The translations under genes were made by a program, and so were the position numbers. The notes under the pieces are model-generated. The model worked only from the letters and a program-made list of their open reading frames with translations, made no database searches and was not told the origin of the DNA. Below, piece by piece: positions 17,404-25,925 of a DNA stretch of 64,000 nt (within the stretch, counting starts at the first letter, position 1; each line of letters opens with the position of its first letter). Location of the stretch: the NCBI GenBank assembly GCA_046297695.1, contig JBKBHF010000010.1, positions 1 through 64,000 of the forward strand. Reading direction: 5' to 3'. This DNA comes from Permianibacter sp046297695. GTDB lineage: Bacteria > Pseudomonadota > Gammaproteobacteria > Enterobacterales > Permianibacteraceae.

Positions 17404-18231
17404 CTATTGCCGCGCTGCCCGCCGGTTATCAAACACCGTTTCATCACTGCTGCGATACGGGTTGATATCGAGTCCACCACGACGCGTGTAACGGGCGAAT
17501 ACGGTCAGCGACTGCGGCTGGCAGCGTTGCCAGATGTCGCAGAACATCCGCTCGATGCAGTGCTCGTGAAATTCGGCGTGGTTGCGGAACGAGACGATGT
17601 AGCGCAACAGACTGGCGTGATCGATGGCCGCGCCGTGGTAGCGCACGACCACCGTGGCCCAGTCCGGTTGACCGGTGACCGGGCAATTGGATTTGAGCAG
17701 CTGGCTGTGCAGGGTTTCGCGAACGGTCTTTCCGGTCTTCGCATTGGATTGATCGAGCGCCAGCAGTGCCGGGCTCAGCTCGTAGCTATCACACGCCACA
17801 TCCAGCTCATCCAGACACACGCCATCGCCCGGCCATTGCGACCGCATCAGGTTTTCGCTGGCCGGCTTCAGTTCGACCAATACGTTTGCCTCAGCCGCGG
17901 CCGACAGATCGCGTGCCATGGTTTGCTGCACGCTTTGCCAGTTATCGAAGCGGGTGCCGTTGAATGAGTTCAGGTACAGCTTGAACGATTTCGATTCGAT
18001 TAAGTTCGGGCTGTTGAATGGCACGGTGAACTCGCCGAGTGCGACCACCGGCTTGCCCTTGCCGTTCAGCCACGACAGCTCGTAGCCGTTCCAGATATCG
18101 ACGCCGGTAAACGGCAACTGCTGCAGCGGTAGATGGGCGCGGTTCAGCGCCCGTGGCACCGGGTGCAGCAGCTTGGGATCGTATTGATCCTTGTACAGAA
18201 CGGTTTTGCCGAGGAGGAGTTCGTGGCTCAT
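17404..18231 (-). CDS. queF: NADPH-dependent 7-cyano-7-deazaguanine reductase
   Basis: QueF reduces the nitrile of preQ0 to the amine preQ1, a four-electron step in queuosine biosynthesis. At 275 residues this is the long, duplicated (type II) form. The catalytic Cys183 lies in SNCPVTGQPDW, and the QueF motif and substrate residues follow (SFRNHAEFHEHCIERMF). The N-terminal half contains FTVPFNSPNLIESKSFKLYL. Its start overlaps the stop of the upstream secreted-protein gene by 4 bp (ATGA), an unusual partner for queF. Confidence 0.97.
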   Translation of the reverse strand: MSHELLLGKTVLYKDQYDPKLLHPVPRALNRAHLPLQQLPFTGVDIWNGYELSWLNGKGKPVVALGEFTVPFNSPNLIESKSFKLYLNSFNGTRFDNWQSVQQTMARDLSAAAEANVLVELKPASENLMRSQWPGDGVCLDELDVACDSYELSPALLALDQSNAKTGKTVRETLHSQLLKSNCPVTGQPDWATVVVRYHGAAIDHASLLRYIVSFRNHAEFHEHCIERMFCDIWQRCQPQSLTVFARYTRRGGLDINPYRSSDETVFDNRRAARQ

Positions 18232-18704
18232 TTTTCTGCCTGAAGCGAGTTTTCCAGATAGTCTGACGTGACTTGGTCCACAATATTTCTGATAAATTTG
18301 TCACTAGTAGCGTGAGTCGACAGGCACATCTCATCATCGCAGATCTCGTAGTTGTAAACCGTTTTGCTGATCTGTGATGTAGCGTAAATGAATCGGAAGT
18401 GGCGGAATTTCCCAATTAAGGCCGACTTGACCGAGCCCGGTTCGAAAATGTCCTTCAACTCGGGCTTTGCGGCCTTCTCTCGTTTGTACAGGCTTACACC
18501 ATCCCACAAAGTGTTGGGGCTGCACCAGAAATTAATTTGGCCGTCGAGTGCGGCCGGTCGAGCAGCGAACTCACATGTTTCTGGAAGTTTCACTTTCCGG
18601 TCAAAGACATTCACGATGACGTCGCCGGCCTTGGCGCCAGACGGCCACCCAATGAGCGTCGCTAGCAGGCTGGCAGCCAAGAAAAATCGAATGACACCTG
18701 ACAT
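18228..18704 (-). CDS. Small secreted protein of unknown function
   Basis: This 158-residue protein starts MSGVIRFFLAASLLATLIGW and has a likely cleavage site after AKA, so it is periplasmic or secreted. The mature part carries four Cys residues in pairs (CEF...WCS and CDDEMC), suggesting disulfides. Base composition is visibly more AT-rich than the neighbours, a mild sign of transfer. It lies between rlmM and queF on the same strand: 3 nt after rlmM-side sequence on one side, and overlapping queF by ATGA on the other. I do not recognise the family. Confidence 0.7.
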   Translation of the reverse strand: MSGVIRFFLAASLLATLIGWPSGAKAGDVIVNVFDRKVKLPETCEFAARPAALDGQINFWCSPNTLWDGVSLYKREKAAKPELKDIFEPGSVKSALIGKFRHFRFIYATSQISKTVYNYEICDDEMCLSTHATSDKFIRNIVDQVTSDYLENSLQAEK

Positions 18705-18707
18705 GGT

Positions 18708-19751
18708 CTAGTTGACTCCCAACACCCTGACATGCAAGGTCACTTCCTCACGGTCGTAATACAGTTGCTTGGCGTGCAGTTCAAACTCGCGGTTGTTGTC
18801 GAGCAGTGGCTTTTCGATTACTTCGAGGCAGCGTTCCAGTTCGTCGTAGCGCTTTTTCATCGGCAGCTTCAGGTTGACGATGGCTTCGCGGCACCAGCCG
18901 TTTTGCAGCCATTTGGCCAGCAGTTGGGCGACCCGCATCGGCTTGTCGACCATGTCGCAGAGCAGCCAGTCGACTTTGCGGTCCGGTTTGAACAGGAAGC
19001 CGTCGAGCGCGCGGTGTTCGACCTGACCGGTTGCCATCAAGCGCGGATCGATCTGGCCGTGATCAACGGCGGTGACGCGCAGGCCGAGCTGGACCATCTG
19101 ATAGGTCCAGCCGCCGGGGCAGGCACCCAAATCGACCGCGTGCATACGTGGCCGCAGGCGGTGGGTCCATTCGCTGCGCGGAACAAATTCGATCAGCGCT
19201 TCTTCCAGTTTCAGGGTCGAGCGGCTCGGCGCATCTTTCGGCATCCGCAGCCGGCGGATGCCCATCGGTTCCGGATGCGAGCGGGCGATCGGTGCGTAGC
19301 CGACCAGCGCGTGGGTGCCATCGAGAAACAAGACGTGCAGCCGGTTCTCGCTACCTTCACGCAGCATGTTGGCTTTCTTCAGCGCCTGTTCCAGCGGCGC
19401 GGTGATGCTGCGGCAGAGCGCCTGCAGCTCGCGGCCGGGTTCGCTGTCGCTGCTTTCGATGAACAGCGCGGCACCGCTGCTGCGACCCAGCGCTTTCAGA
19501 ATGCCGTCGACGCGATTTTTCGGATCCAGCTCGACTTCTTCGAGCGCGAGAAACCACTGGCGGGTAAACACCAGCAATTTCAGCTCGATCTGATCGACCA
19601 GTTTGCGGACATCGCCACGGCCAAACACCAGACCACCGAGTTCAGGGATTTCGGTGGTCAGTTCGGCATCCCAGGCTTGCGCCATGGCTTCCAGTTCGGC
19701 GGCGCATTCGGGTTCGAAACCGGGGCGGCAGTGGGCAACGATTAAAGCCAA
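18708..19751 (-). CDS. rlmM: 23S rRNA C2498 2'-O-ribose methyltransferase
   Basis: RlmM methylates the ribose of C2498 in the peptidyl-transferase region of 23S rRNA before ribosome assembly. The C-terminal Rossmann domain shows the SAM motif AVDLGACPGGWTYQMV and the conserved DAPSRSTLKLEEALIEF. The end contains NLKLPMKKRYDELE and LYYDREEVTLHVR, as in E. coli RlmM. The family's N-terminus begins at about LALIVAHCRPGFE, so I place the start at a TTG (19751) preceded by GAGG at an 8-nt spacing, giving 347 residues. The open frame extends 20 codons further without conserved sequence. Confidence 0.93.
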   Translation of the reverse strand: MALIVAHCRPGFEPECAAELEAMAQAWDAELTTEIPELGGLVFGRGDVRKLVDQIELKLLVFTRQWFLALEEVELDPKNRVDGILKALGRSSGAALFIESSDSEPGRELQALCRSITAPLEQALKKANMLREGSENRLHVLFLDGTHALVGYAPIARSHPEPMGIRRLRMPKDAPSRSTLKLEEALIEFVPRSEWTHRLRPRMHAVDLGACPGGWTYQMVQLGLRVTAVDHGQIDPRLMATGQVEHRALDGFLFKPDRKVDWLLCDMVDKPMRVAQLLAKWLQNGWCREAIVNLKLPMKKRYDELERCLEVIEKPLLDNNREFELHAKQLYYDREEVTLHVRVLGVN

Positions 19752-19833
19752 GGGGAAAACCTCGTTTGGGATGCGGTGAATTGTCTGGTGCTGCCGTTGT
19801 CCCCCGCTCAATGAAGCCGGGGGCGCAACAAAA

Positions 19834-20166
19834 TTATTCCGGCTTTTTTGCCGGCCTTGGCATCCCGGCCGGAAACGGCGTCACGTTCTCGCCTTTGGCA
19901 TCGGTGATGCGGGCTTCGCCGACTTTGCTGACCTCGTCGATGCGGACGATCGAGTGGGCCGGAATGTAGCTGCGGCGGACGCCGTCGAATTCATTCTTGA
20001 GCTTTTCCTCGGCCGGATCGACCAGCAGCTGGCTGCGCTCGCCGAACACCAGTTCCTCGATCTCGACAAAGCCCCACATGTCGCTCTGGTAGACATAGCG
20101 GGCATAGAGTTCGTAATGCTGACCTTGGTTCTGGAAGATCACGCGGTACAAACGGGGGTCGGTCAT
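19834..20166 (-). CDS. DUF1820 family protein
   Basis: This roughly 110-residue cytoplasmic protein starts MTDPRLYRVIFQNQGQHYEL and contains VYQSDMWGFVEIEELVFGE. This is the pattern of the DUF1820 family, found in many gammaproteobacteria and without a known function. An in-frame ATG 18 nt upstream (20184) is possible, but the family begins near MTDP. The Lys/Pro-rich tail (PAGMPRPAKKPE) is probably disordered. It lies 82 bp upstream of rlmM on the same strand. Confidence 0.85.
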   Translation of the reverse strand: MTDPRLYRVIFQNQGQHYELYARYVYQSDMWGFVEIEELVFGERSQLLVDPAEEKLKNEFDGVRRSYIPAHSIVRIDEVSKVGEARITDAKGENVTPFPAGMPRPAKKPE

Positions 20167-20210
20167 GGTGTCAAAAGGCAGCAAGATGGGGTGTCAAACC
20201 GGAACCAATC

Positions 20211-20270
20211 CCCCTCTCCCGGCGCTATGCGCCACCCTCTCCCGCAAGGGGCGAGGGTTACGAGGAAGGC
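20211..20270. repeat. C-rich intergenic hairpin repeat
   Basis: GGCGC-TAT-GCGCC (20221-20233) is flanked by CCCTCTCCC blocks, followed by ACCCTCTCCC pairing imperfectly with GGGGCGAGGGT. It is related to the repeats at 17231 and 43183 and lies between divergent genes. Confidence 0.6.
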
Positions 20271-20375
20271 GTCGCGTTGCGACTTGCCCGGTCAATGGGG
20301 GCGCAATGGTAGCATAGCGGCCCTTCCCGCCGGGCGCTGTAGGCCCGGCGCCTGCTTTCACGTTCTGGAACCGCC

Positions 20376-20966
20376 ATGCCGTCGCCGCACCCGATCGCCA
20401 GCCGCTACCGCGAAGACATCCACTTTTCCGCCAACGTCCGTGGCTTTGATTTCCGGTTCACGACCACCCATGGCCTGTTCTCGCCGAAGGAGGTCGATGC
20501 CGGCTCGCGGCTGCTGCTCGATTACGTGGACCCGGCGCCGACGGCCCGGACGCTGGACGTCGGCTGCGGCTATGGCGTGCTCGGCATGACGCTGGCTCGG
20601 CTGGCACCGCAGGGCATGCACACGCTGATCGACAAGGATTATGTCGCGGTTGACTACACCAAGAAGAACCTGGCGGCGAACGGCATCAAGAATGCCGAGG
20701 CGTTTCTGTCCAATGGTCTGTCGGAAGTGGGCACTCGCCAGTTCGATCTGATCGTGTCCAACTTGCCGGCGAAAGCGGGCAACGAGCTGTTCTACCTCTA
20801 CTTCTATGATGCCCTGCACCATCTGGCACCGGGTGGCGAACTCGTTGTGGTGACCATCAACGGCTTGCGCGACTTCATCAAGCGCAGCTTCAACGAGGTG
20901 TTCGGCAATTACGAGAAGCGCAAGCAGGGCGCCCAGTACACCATCTCGGCGGCGGTCAAAAAGTAA
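20376..20966 (+). CDS. Class I SAM-dependent methyltransferase, RsmC-like
   Basis: This 196-residue single-domain Rossmann methyltransferase has motif I as LDVGCGYGVLGMTLARL, the acidic motif II position in TLIDKDYVAVDYT, and a motif IV of SNLPAKAGNE. The NLPA form resembles the NPPF of RsmC-type rRNA guanine-N2 methyltransferases. Its length matches just the C-terminal catalytic half of RsmC/RlmG. The substrate is probably RNA, but that is family inference only. The start ATG at 20376 is preceded by a weak ribosome site. It is divergent from the DUF1820 gene. Confidence 0.85.
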   Translation: MPSPHPIASRYREDIHFSANVRGFDFRFTTTHGLFSPKEVDAGSRLLLDYVDPAPTARTLDVGCGYGVLGMTLARLAPQGMHTLIDKDYVAVDYTKKNLAANGIKNAEAFLSNGLSEVGTRQFDLIVSNLPAKAGNELFYLYFYDALHHLAPGGELVVVTINGLRDFIKRSFNEVFGNYEKRKQGAQYTISAAVKK

Positions 20967-21569
20967 GCGTAGTTCAACTCCGGCCGGGGTGTGAAAAAGT
21001 CACAAAAAGCGTTCCACGACGGAATCTCGCCGCTTGCAGCCCGATTGCGAAAAGGTTTCACGAAACCGTCATCGGCTGTCCACAATTTCTGTGGATAACT
21101 TTGGTGAAATCTTGCCAAAACCGAAGGCCGGCCCCGCCAAATCTGGCTTCGGGCTCGACTTGGTCAAAAAATATACAACAATATAAAATCCAATCTTTTC
21201 AAATAGTTAGCGCCTAGATTTTGGATTGTCGAAGGATTGTACAGTACCAGCAGTCGTTTGCTTGACGCTGCACTGCATCGAAAACCGGGCTGTGGACGAA
21301 TGCCGTCACGTTTTTGTCAACCGGGCAACGGTGGCACGCCATATTGACCCGCAAGTGAGGACTAACCTGAGCTTTTTCAGCGCAGTCTCGCGTACCCTGA
21401 CCCCTGTAAAAAAAGCATGACAGTCGCCCGGTGACCGGATGGACTGCCCGGCCTGTTCCGGCGCCACCGTGGCTTGTCCCGGCGCGGCAAAGCAGGCATC
21501 GTTCGGCTCTTCGACCGTCTGACCGGACGCCTCCGCGTGACCGCCTCCCGAACCCAAGCCGATACCCTG
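20967..21569. other. Gene-free interval with an AT-rich core and a DnaA-box-like palindrome
   Basis: No ORF here is convincing. TGTGGATAA at 21090-21098 is a perfect inverse DnaA box (TTATCCACA), and it pairs with TCCACA at 21079-21084 to form a small palindrome. About 70 bp later an AT-rich tract (AAAAAATATACAACAATATA, near 21165-21190) stands out from the GC-rich surroundings and probably contains the promoter of the phosphodiesterase gene. A single box does not make an origin. Confidence 0.5.
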
Positions 21570-22304
21570 ATGCGCTCGCTGCGCGCCGCCAAGGTCATTG
21601 GCCATCGCGGCCTCGCCGGCCTTGCCCCGGAAAACACCATGGCGGCGTTCGTCGCAGCCGCCGATGCCGGCCTGCGCTGGGTCGAGCTCGATGCCAAGCT
21701 CTGCGCCAGTGGTGAATTGGTGGTGTTGCACGACAACACGCTCAATCGCACCAGCAATGGTCAGGGCCGTGCCGAGCATATGGACTGGCCGACCCTGCGC
21801 CGGTTGGACGCCGGCAGCTGGTTCGATGCTCGCTTTGCCGGCGAGCGCATTCCGCTGCTCGGCGAGGTGCTGGCGTTCTGCGCCGAGCGCGGCCTCGGCA
21901 TCAATATCGAGCTGAAACCGAACCCTAGCGATTACGTCAAAACCGCTCGGGTGCTGGCAGAACTTTTGCGCGCCGGCCGTTGGCTGGAGCGCTTGCCGTT
22001 GTTGGCGTCGAGTTTTTCCCGTCAGTCGCTGCGGGCGATTCAACGCTACATGCCGGAGTTGCCACGCGGCTTTCTGCTCGAGCGACGTTGGCCGGCGGCG
22101 GCCATCCTGGCCGAGCTGGATGCGCTGCAAGCGGTGAGTTTTCACTATGATGACCAGCTGATCAGCGCCGAACTGATCGCCGCCGTGCGCGCGACCGGCC
22201 GCGATGTGCTGGTCTGGACCGTCAACGATGCCGATCGGGCCGAGGCGCTCTGGCGGCAGGGCGTCACGGCGGTGTTTTCCGATCTGCCGCTGGCGCCGAT
22301 TTAA
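21570..22304 (+). CDS. Glycerophosphodiester phosphodiesterase
   Basis: This enzyme hydrolyses glycerophosphodiesters to glycerol-3-phosphate and an alcohol. The GDPD TIM-barrel signature is complete: VIGHRGLAGLAPENTMAAF at the N-terminus, WVELDAKLCASGELVVLHD with the metal-binding E and D, then GINIELKPNP and LVWTVNDADRAEALWRQGV. With the ATG at 21570 it has 244 residues and no signal peptide, as in the cytoplasmic UgpQ type. The frame is open to 21474 with only TTG/GTG starts upstream, so the exact start is uncertain. Confidence 0.92.
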   Translation: MRSLRAAKVIGHRGLAGLAPENTMAAFVAAADAGLRWVELDAKLCASGELVVLHDNTLNRTSNGQGRAEHMDWPTLRRLDAGSWFDARFAGERIPLLGEVLAFCAERGLGINIELKPNPSDYVKTARVLAELLRAGRWLERLPLLASSFSRQSLRAIQRYMPELPRGFLLERRWPAAAILAELDALQAVSFHYDDQLISAELIAAVRATGRDVLVWTVNDADRAEALWRQGVTAVFSDLPLAPI

Positions 22305-22447
22305 CAGGATCTCGGCAATGCCAGTCCCGAGACGCTTGAATCGGGATGATCTTGGCCGCTGACTTCTAACTAAGACGCTATAGTGAGATCGCGCCGTGCC
22401 GGTTTGGCGCGGCGGCAATCTTTCCTGTCATGGGGACTTGGCCACGG

Positions 22448-25204
22448 ATGACTCGCGCCGCTCGCACATTGCTGGCTTGCCTGCTGCTGGCGGTGTTGTA
22501 CTTTCTCGGCGGTCTGCTGGCGCGCCAGGTTGCGTTGCCGCCGACCATGGCGATGCCGGTCTGGCCGCCGTCCGGCATTGCGCTGGTTGCCCTGGCCCTG
22601 TTTGGTTACCGGTTGTGGCCCGGCGTGTTGCTCGGCTCCTTGCTGTTCAATGGTCTTATCTATGTCGATAGCAGCAGCCTGCAAGCCTGGCTTGCCGCCG
22701 CGCTGATTGGCGTCGGCGCATCGCTGCAGGCCGCTGCGGGTTGCTGGTTGCTGCAGCGTGTCGGCGATCGCCGGCAGCCGTCTTTTTCGCGCCTGCTGCT
22801 GTTGCGGCAAGTGGCGCTGGCCGGCCCGCTGGCCTGTCTCATCAACCCGATCTGGGGCACCAGTTCGCTTGTTTTACTCGGGCAGTTGCCGCTGGCGATG
22901 GTGCCGGAGGCGGCGCTGACCTGGTGGATTGGCGACACCATCGGCGTCATCGCCTTGTTGCCACTGTTATACGTCTGGCAAGCCGGTGATCAGCGGCTGT
23001 CCCGGCAGCGACGCTGGACGCTGTCAGCCATTGTCATGTTGCTCGCCATCCTGGCGGCGCAGACCGCGATCAATTTGCGTGAGCGGGAAATGGCGCAGTG
23101 GCATGCCGAGCAGCAGCTTCTGCACAGCCGAATCAATCACCGCTTTGAATTGCAGCAAGCCAGCGTCGAACAGGCGCTGCTGATGTTGCGCGCCTTGTTT
23201 GTCAGTTCGCAGACGGTCACTCGGGACGAGTTTCGCCGCTTTGCCATCGAGCAACGGCAAATTGCCAACAGCGTCAGCACGCTGGAATGGGCGCCGCGGG
23301 TGCTGGCCGAGCAACGTGCCGGCTTTGAGCAATCGCAGCGAGAACTGGAACCGGCTTTTGAAATCCGCCAGCACAGCGCTGGCGTCATGGTGACGGCGCT
23401 GCCGCGCAGCGAATACTTTCCGATCACCTATATCGAACCGATGCAGGACAACCGCGCTGCGCTTGGTCTGGATCTGCTGGCCGAGCCCAATCGTGCGGCA
23501 TTTGTCCGCCGTGTCCAGCACACCCGCCGTTTCCAAGTCAGCGAACAATTGGAATGGCCGCAGCCGGAAAAAAATGGCTGGCACGTGCTGGCTGGTGTGC
23601 CGTATCCGGTCGGCAACGATACCGCGCCGGTGGCCGCACCGTTGCAGGGCTTGCTGATCGCCGTCATCGATGTCGAGGCGATGCTGCAACACGCGATCGG
23701 CAGCGATGGTGTCGCCGGGCTGTCGGCAGAGGTGTGGATGGAAGATGGCAGCGGCCATCTGCAACGACTGCTGCAGTGGCCGCCCGCACACGCCAGCAAT
23801 GCCAATGACAGTGAGAGCCGGTTTGTCCGCCATTTTGGTGATCGACGCTGGCAACTGGTGTTGGCCACGGCCGCCAGCGAAGCACCGCCGGCGCACCGCG
23901 CCTGGCTGGCGATGGGCATCGGTCTGTTGCTGGCTGGCGGGCTCGGCATCTATCTGCTGTCGTCAAACCACTATACCGCGCGAGTCGAAGCCGAAGTGGC
24001 CGAGCGCACGGAAGAATTGCTGATCGCTCGCGATCAGGCCGTTGCCGCCAGTCAGGCCAAGAGTCAGTTTCTGGCCCACATGAGTCATGAAATTCGTACG
24101 CCGCTGACGGCCATCATGGGTTATACCGAACTGCTGCTCGATGATCCGCAGACACCGCCGTCAGTGAAAACGCCGCTCGCGGTCGTGCTCGACAGCAGCC
24201 GCACCTTGCTGACCCTGATCAACGATGTGCTGGATCTGGCCAAGATCGAAGCCGGCCACATGCGCATTGTGCCGCAGCGCTGTTCGGTGTTGGCTTTGGT
24301 GCAGGAAGTGGTGGCGCTGCTGCAGCCGCGTGCCGAGCAGAAGCAATTACTGCTGCTGACCGACTACCGCTTTCCGCTGCCGGCGCAGGTTGAGACGGAT
24401 CCGCTGCGGGTACGGCAAATCCTGCTGAACCTGCTCGGCAATGCCATCAAATTCACCGATATCGGCCAGATCCAATTGCAGTTGCAAGCCGAGCGCGACA
24501 ACGATAAGGCGCGGTTCCGGATCAGCATCAGCGATACCGGGAGTGGCATCGCGGCAACGGATTTCACGCGCATTTTTGAGCCGTTTGAGCAGGCCAGCAA
24601 CGGCGGCGGAACGGGCCATGTCGGCACCGGCCTGGGTTTGGCCATTTCCCGGCAACTGGCGCGATTGCTTGGCGGCGATATCCGGGTGCACAGTGTGCCG
24701 GGGCAGGGCAGCACGTTTGTGTTCGAGTTTCAGGCCGAATGCCACGACGACACGCTGCTGGTCAGTGAGTTTGAACGCGGTCCGCTGCTCGAAAGCAAGC
24801 AGTCGCGGCCGCGCTTCAGTGGCCGCGTGCTGGTGGCCGAGGACAACACCGTCAACGCCAAGCTGGCGACCCAGCTGTTGCAATCCTGCGGTGTGCAGGT
24901 GGACTTGGCGGCCGACGGCCTGATTGCCTTGTCGATGCTGGAGAAATCGCGCCAGCAACAGCAGCTCTACGACCTGGTATTCATGGACATGCAGATGCCG
25001 CGCATGGACGGTTACGAAACCGTGCAGAAACTGCGCGCGGCCGGCTTCACCTTGCCGGTGATTGCATTGACCGCCAATGCGATGAGTGGCGATCGCGAGC
25101 GCTGTCTCGCTGCCGGTTGTGATGCTTTTGCCAGCAAGCCGTTCCAACGCAGCGAAATCGAAGCGCTGCTGCGCCAGTTCCTGAAGCTGAAGCCGTTTGA
25201 TTGA
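22448..25204 (+). CDS. MASE1-CHASE hybrid sensor histidine kinase with receiver domain
   Basis: This 918-residue inner-membrane kinase has an N-terminal MASE1 domain of about eight membrane helices (residues 1-200), an extracytoplasmic CHASE-like sensor (about 215-490, containing YITYIEPMQDNRAALGLDL), one more helix near 500, a short coiled coil, and a HisKA domain with phospho-acceptor His547 in MSHEIRTPLTAIMGY. A HATPase domain follows (DTGSGI, GTGLGLAI), then a C-terminal receiver with Asp847 in VFMDMQMPRMDG and the conserved Lys in FASKPF. All catalytic residues are present. No cognate regulator or HPt gene lies nearby, so it probably signals to a distant partner. An ATG at 22430 is an alternative start. 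Confidence 0.92.
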   Translation: MTRAARTLLACLLLAVLYFLGGLLARQVALPPTMAMPVWPPSGIALVALALFGYRLWPGVLLGSLLFNGLIYVDSSSLQAWLAAALIGVGASLQAAAGCWLLQRVGDRRQPSFSRLLLLRQVALAGPLACLINPIWGTSSLVLLGQLPLAMVPEAALTWWIGDTIGVIALLPLLYVWQAGDQRLSRQRRWTLSAIVMLLAILAAQTAINLREREMAQWHAEQQLLHSRINHRFELQQASVEQALLMLRALFVSSQTVTRDEFRRFAIEQRQIANSVSTLEWAPRVLAEQRAGFEQSQRELEPAFEIRQHSAGVMVTALPRSEYFPITYIEPMQDNRAALGLDLLAEPNRAAFVRRVQHTRRFQVSEQLEWPQPEKNGWHVLAGVPYPVGNDTAPVAAPLQGLLIAVIDVEAMLQHAIGSDGVAGLSAEVWMEDGSGHLQRLLQWPPAHASNANDSESRFVRHFGDRRWQLVLATAASEAPPAHRAWLAMGIGLLLAGGLGIYLLSSNHYTARVEAEVAERTEELLIARDQAVAASQAKSQFLAHMSHEIRTPLTAIMGYTELLLDDPQTPPSVKTPLAVVLDSSRTLLTLINDVLDLAKIEAGHMRIVPQRCSVLALVQEVVALLQPRAEQKQLLLLTDYRFPLPAQVETDPLRVRQILLNLLGNAIKFTDIGQIQLQLQAERDNDKARFRISISDTGSGIAATDFTRIFEPFEQASNGGGTGHVGTGLGLAISRQLARLLGGDIRVHSVPGQGSTFVFEFQAECHDDTLLVSEFERGPLLESKQSRPRFSGRVLVAEDNTVNAKLATQLLQSCGVQVDLAADGLIALSMLEKSRQQQQLYDLVFMDMQMPRMDGYETVQKLRAAGFTLPVIALTANAMSGDRERCLAAGCDAFASKPFQRSEIEALLRQFLKLKPFD

Positions 25205-25231
25205 ACGCGACGATACACTTGCGAAAGAGGT

Positions 25232-25870
25232 CTAATTAACCGGTCCGCTTTCCGCCGCCCGCCACAGATACCAGCTGGCGACCGAACGATACGGACGCCA
25301 TGCTTCCGCGGTGCCGAGCATGACCCGATCGCTCGGCCGGTGATCGAGTTCATATGCCACTTCAATGCCTTTGCGCAAACCGAGATCGCCAAGGCTCATC
25401 ACGTCGGGCCGGCCGAAGGCAAAAATCATCAGCATCTCGGCGGTCCAGACGCCAATGCCTTTCAAGGCGGTCAGGGTTTTGATCAATTCGTCATCCGGCA
25501 GATCGCGGATATGTTTCAAATCCAAGGTGCCATCGAGCGCCGCTTCGGCAATGCCTTTGATGTAACGGGTCTTGGCGCCGGACAGGCCGGCCGCACGCAG
25601 GTCTTCGTCGCTGGCGGCGAGCAGGCGGCTCGGGACAAATCGATCACCACGACCGGCCAGCTTCAATACCCGTTTCTCGATGGTGTCAGCGGCTTTGACC
25701 GACAGTTGCTGGGAAATGATGGCGCCGACAAGCGCGGTGAACGGCTCGTTCTGCCATGGCGTCATCCGGCTCAGGCCATGGCGCTCGACCAGTGCCGCCA
25801 TGACCCGGTCATAGCCGGCAAGGTGCTCGGCCGCGCGCCGCAACACCCGTTCATCAGTGATAAGCTCCAT
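25232..25870 (-). CDS. DNA-3-methyladenine glycosylase II-like (AlkA family, HhH-GPD)
   Basis: This 212-residue base-excision repair glycosylase removes alkylated bases. The helix-hairpin-helix LTALKGIGVWTAEMLMIFAF is followed by the catalytic Asp162 in MSLGDLGLRKG. FTALVGAIISQQLSVKAADTI is typical of the short, HhH-only AlkA/Mag type without the N-terminal domain of E. coli AlkA. I place the start at the ATG at 25870. The open frame continues upstream to 25927, where it would overlap the divergent peptidase promoter. It ends 28 bp from the convergent kinase gene. Confidence 0.93.
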   Translation of the reverse strand: MELITDERVLRRAAEHLAGYDRVMAALVERHGLSRMTPWQNEPFTALVGAIISQQLSVKAADTIEKRVLKLAGRGDRFVPSRLLAASDEDLRAAGLSGAKTRYIKGIAEAALDGTLDLKHIRDLPDDELIKTLTALKGIGVWTAEMLMIFAFGRPDVMSLGDLGLRKGIEVAYELDHRPSDRVMLGTAEAWRPYRSVASWYLWRAAESGPVN

Positions 25871-25925
25871 GACCTTGCCTCTGCCTCGCCTGCACAACCA
25901 ACTGCCACAAAGGGAAGCATAAACC

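Noticed and set aside
21074..21190. The DnaA box and AT-rich tract as a replication origin
   Set aside because: Only one perfect box is present, and no dnaA, gidA or parAB genes lie nearby.
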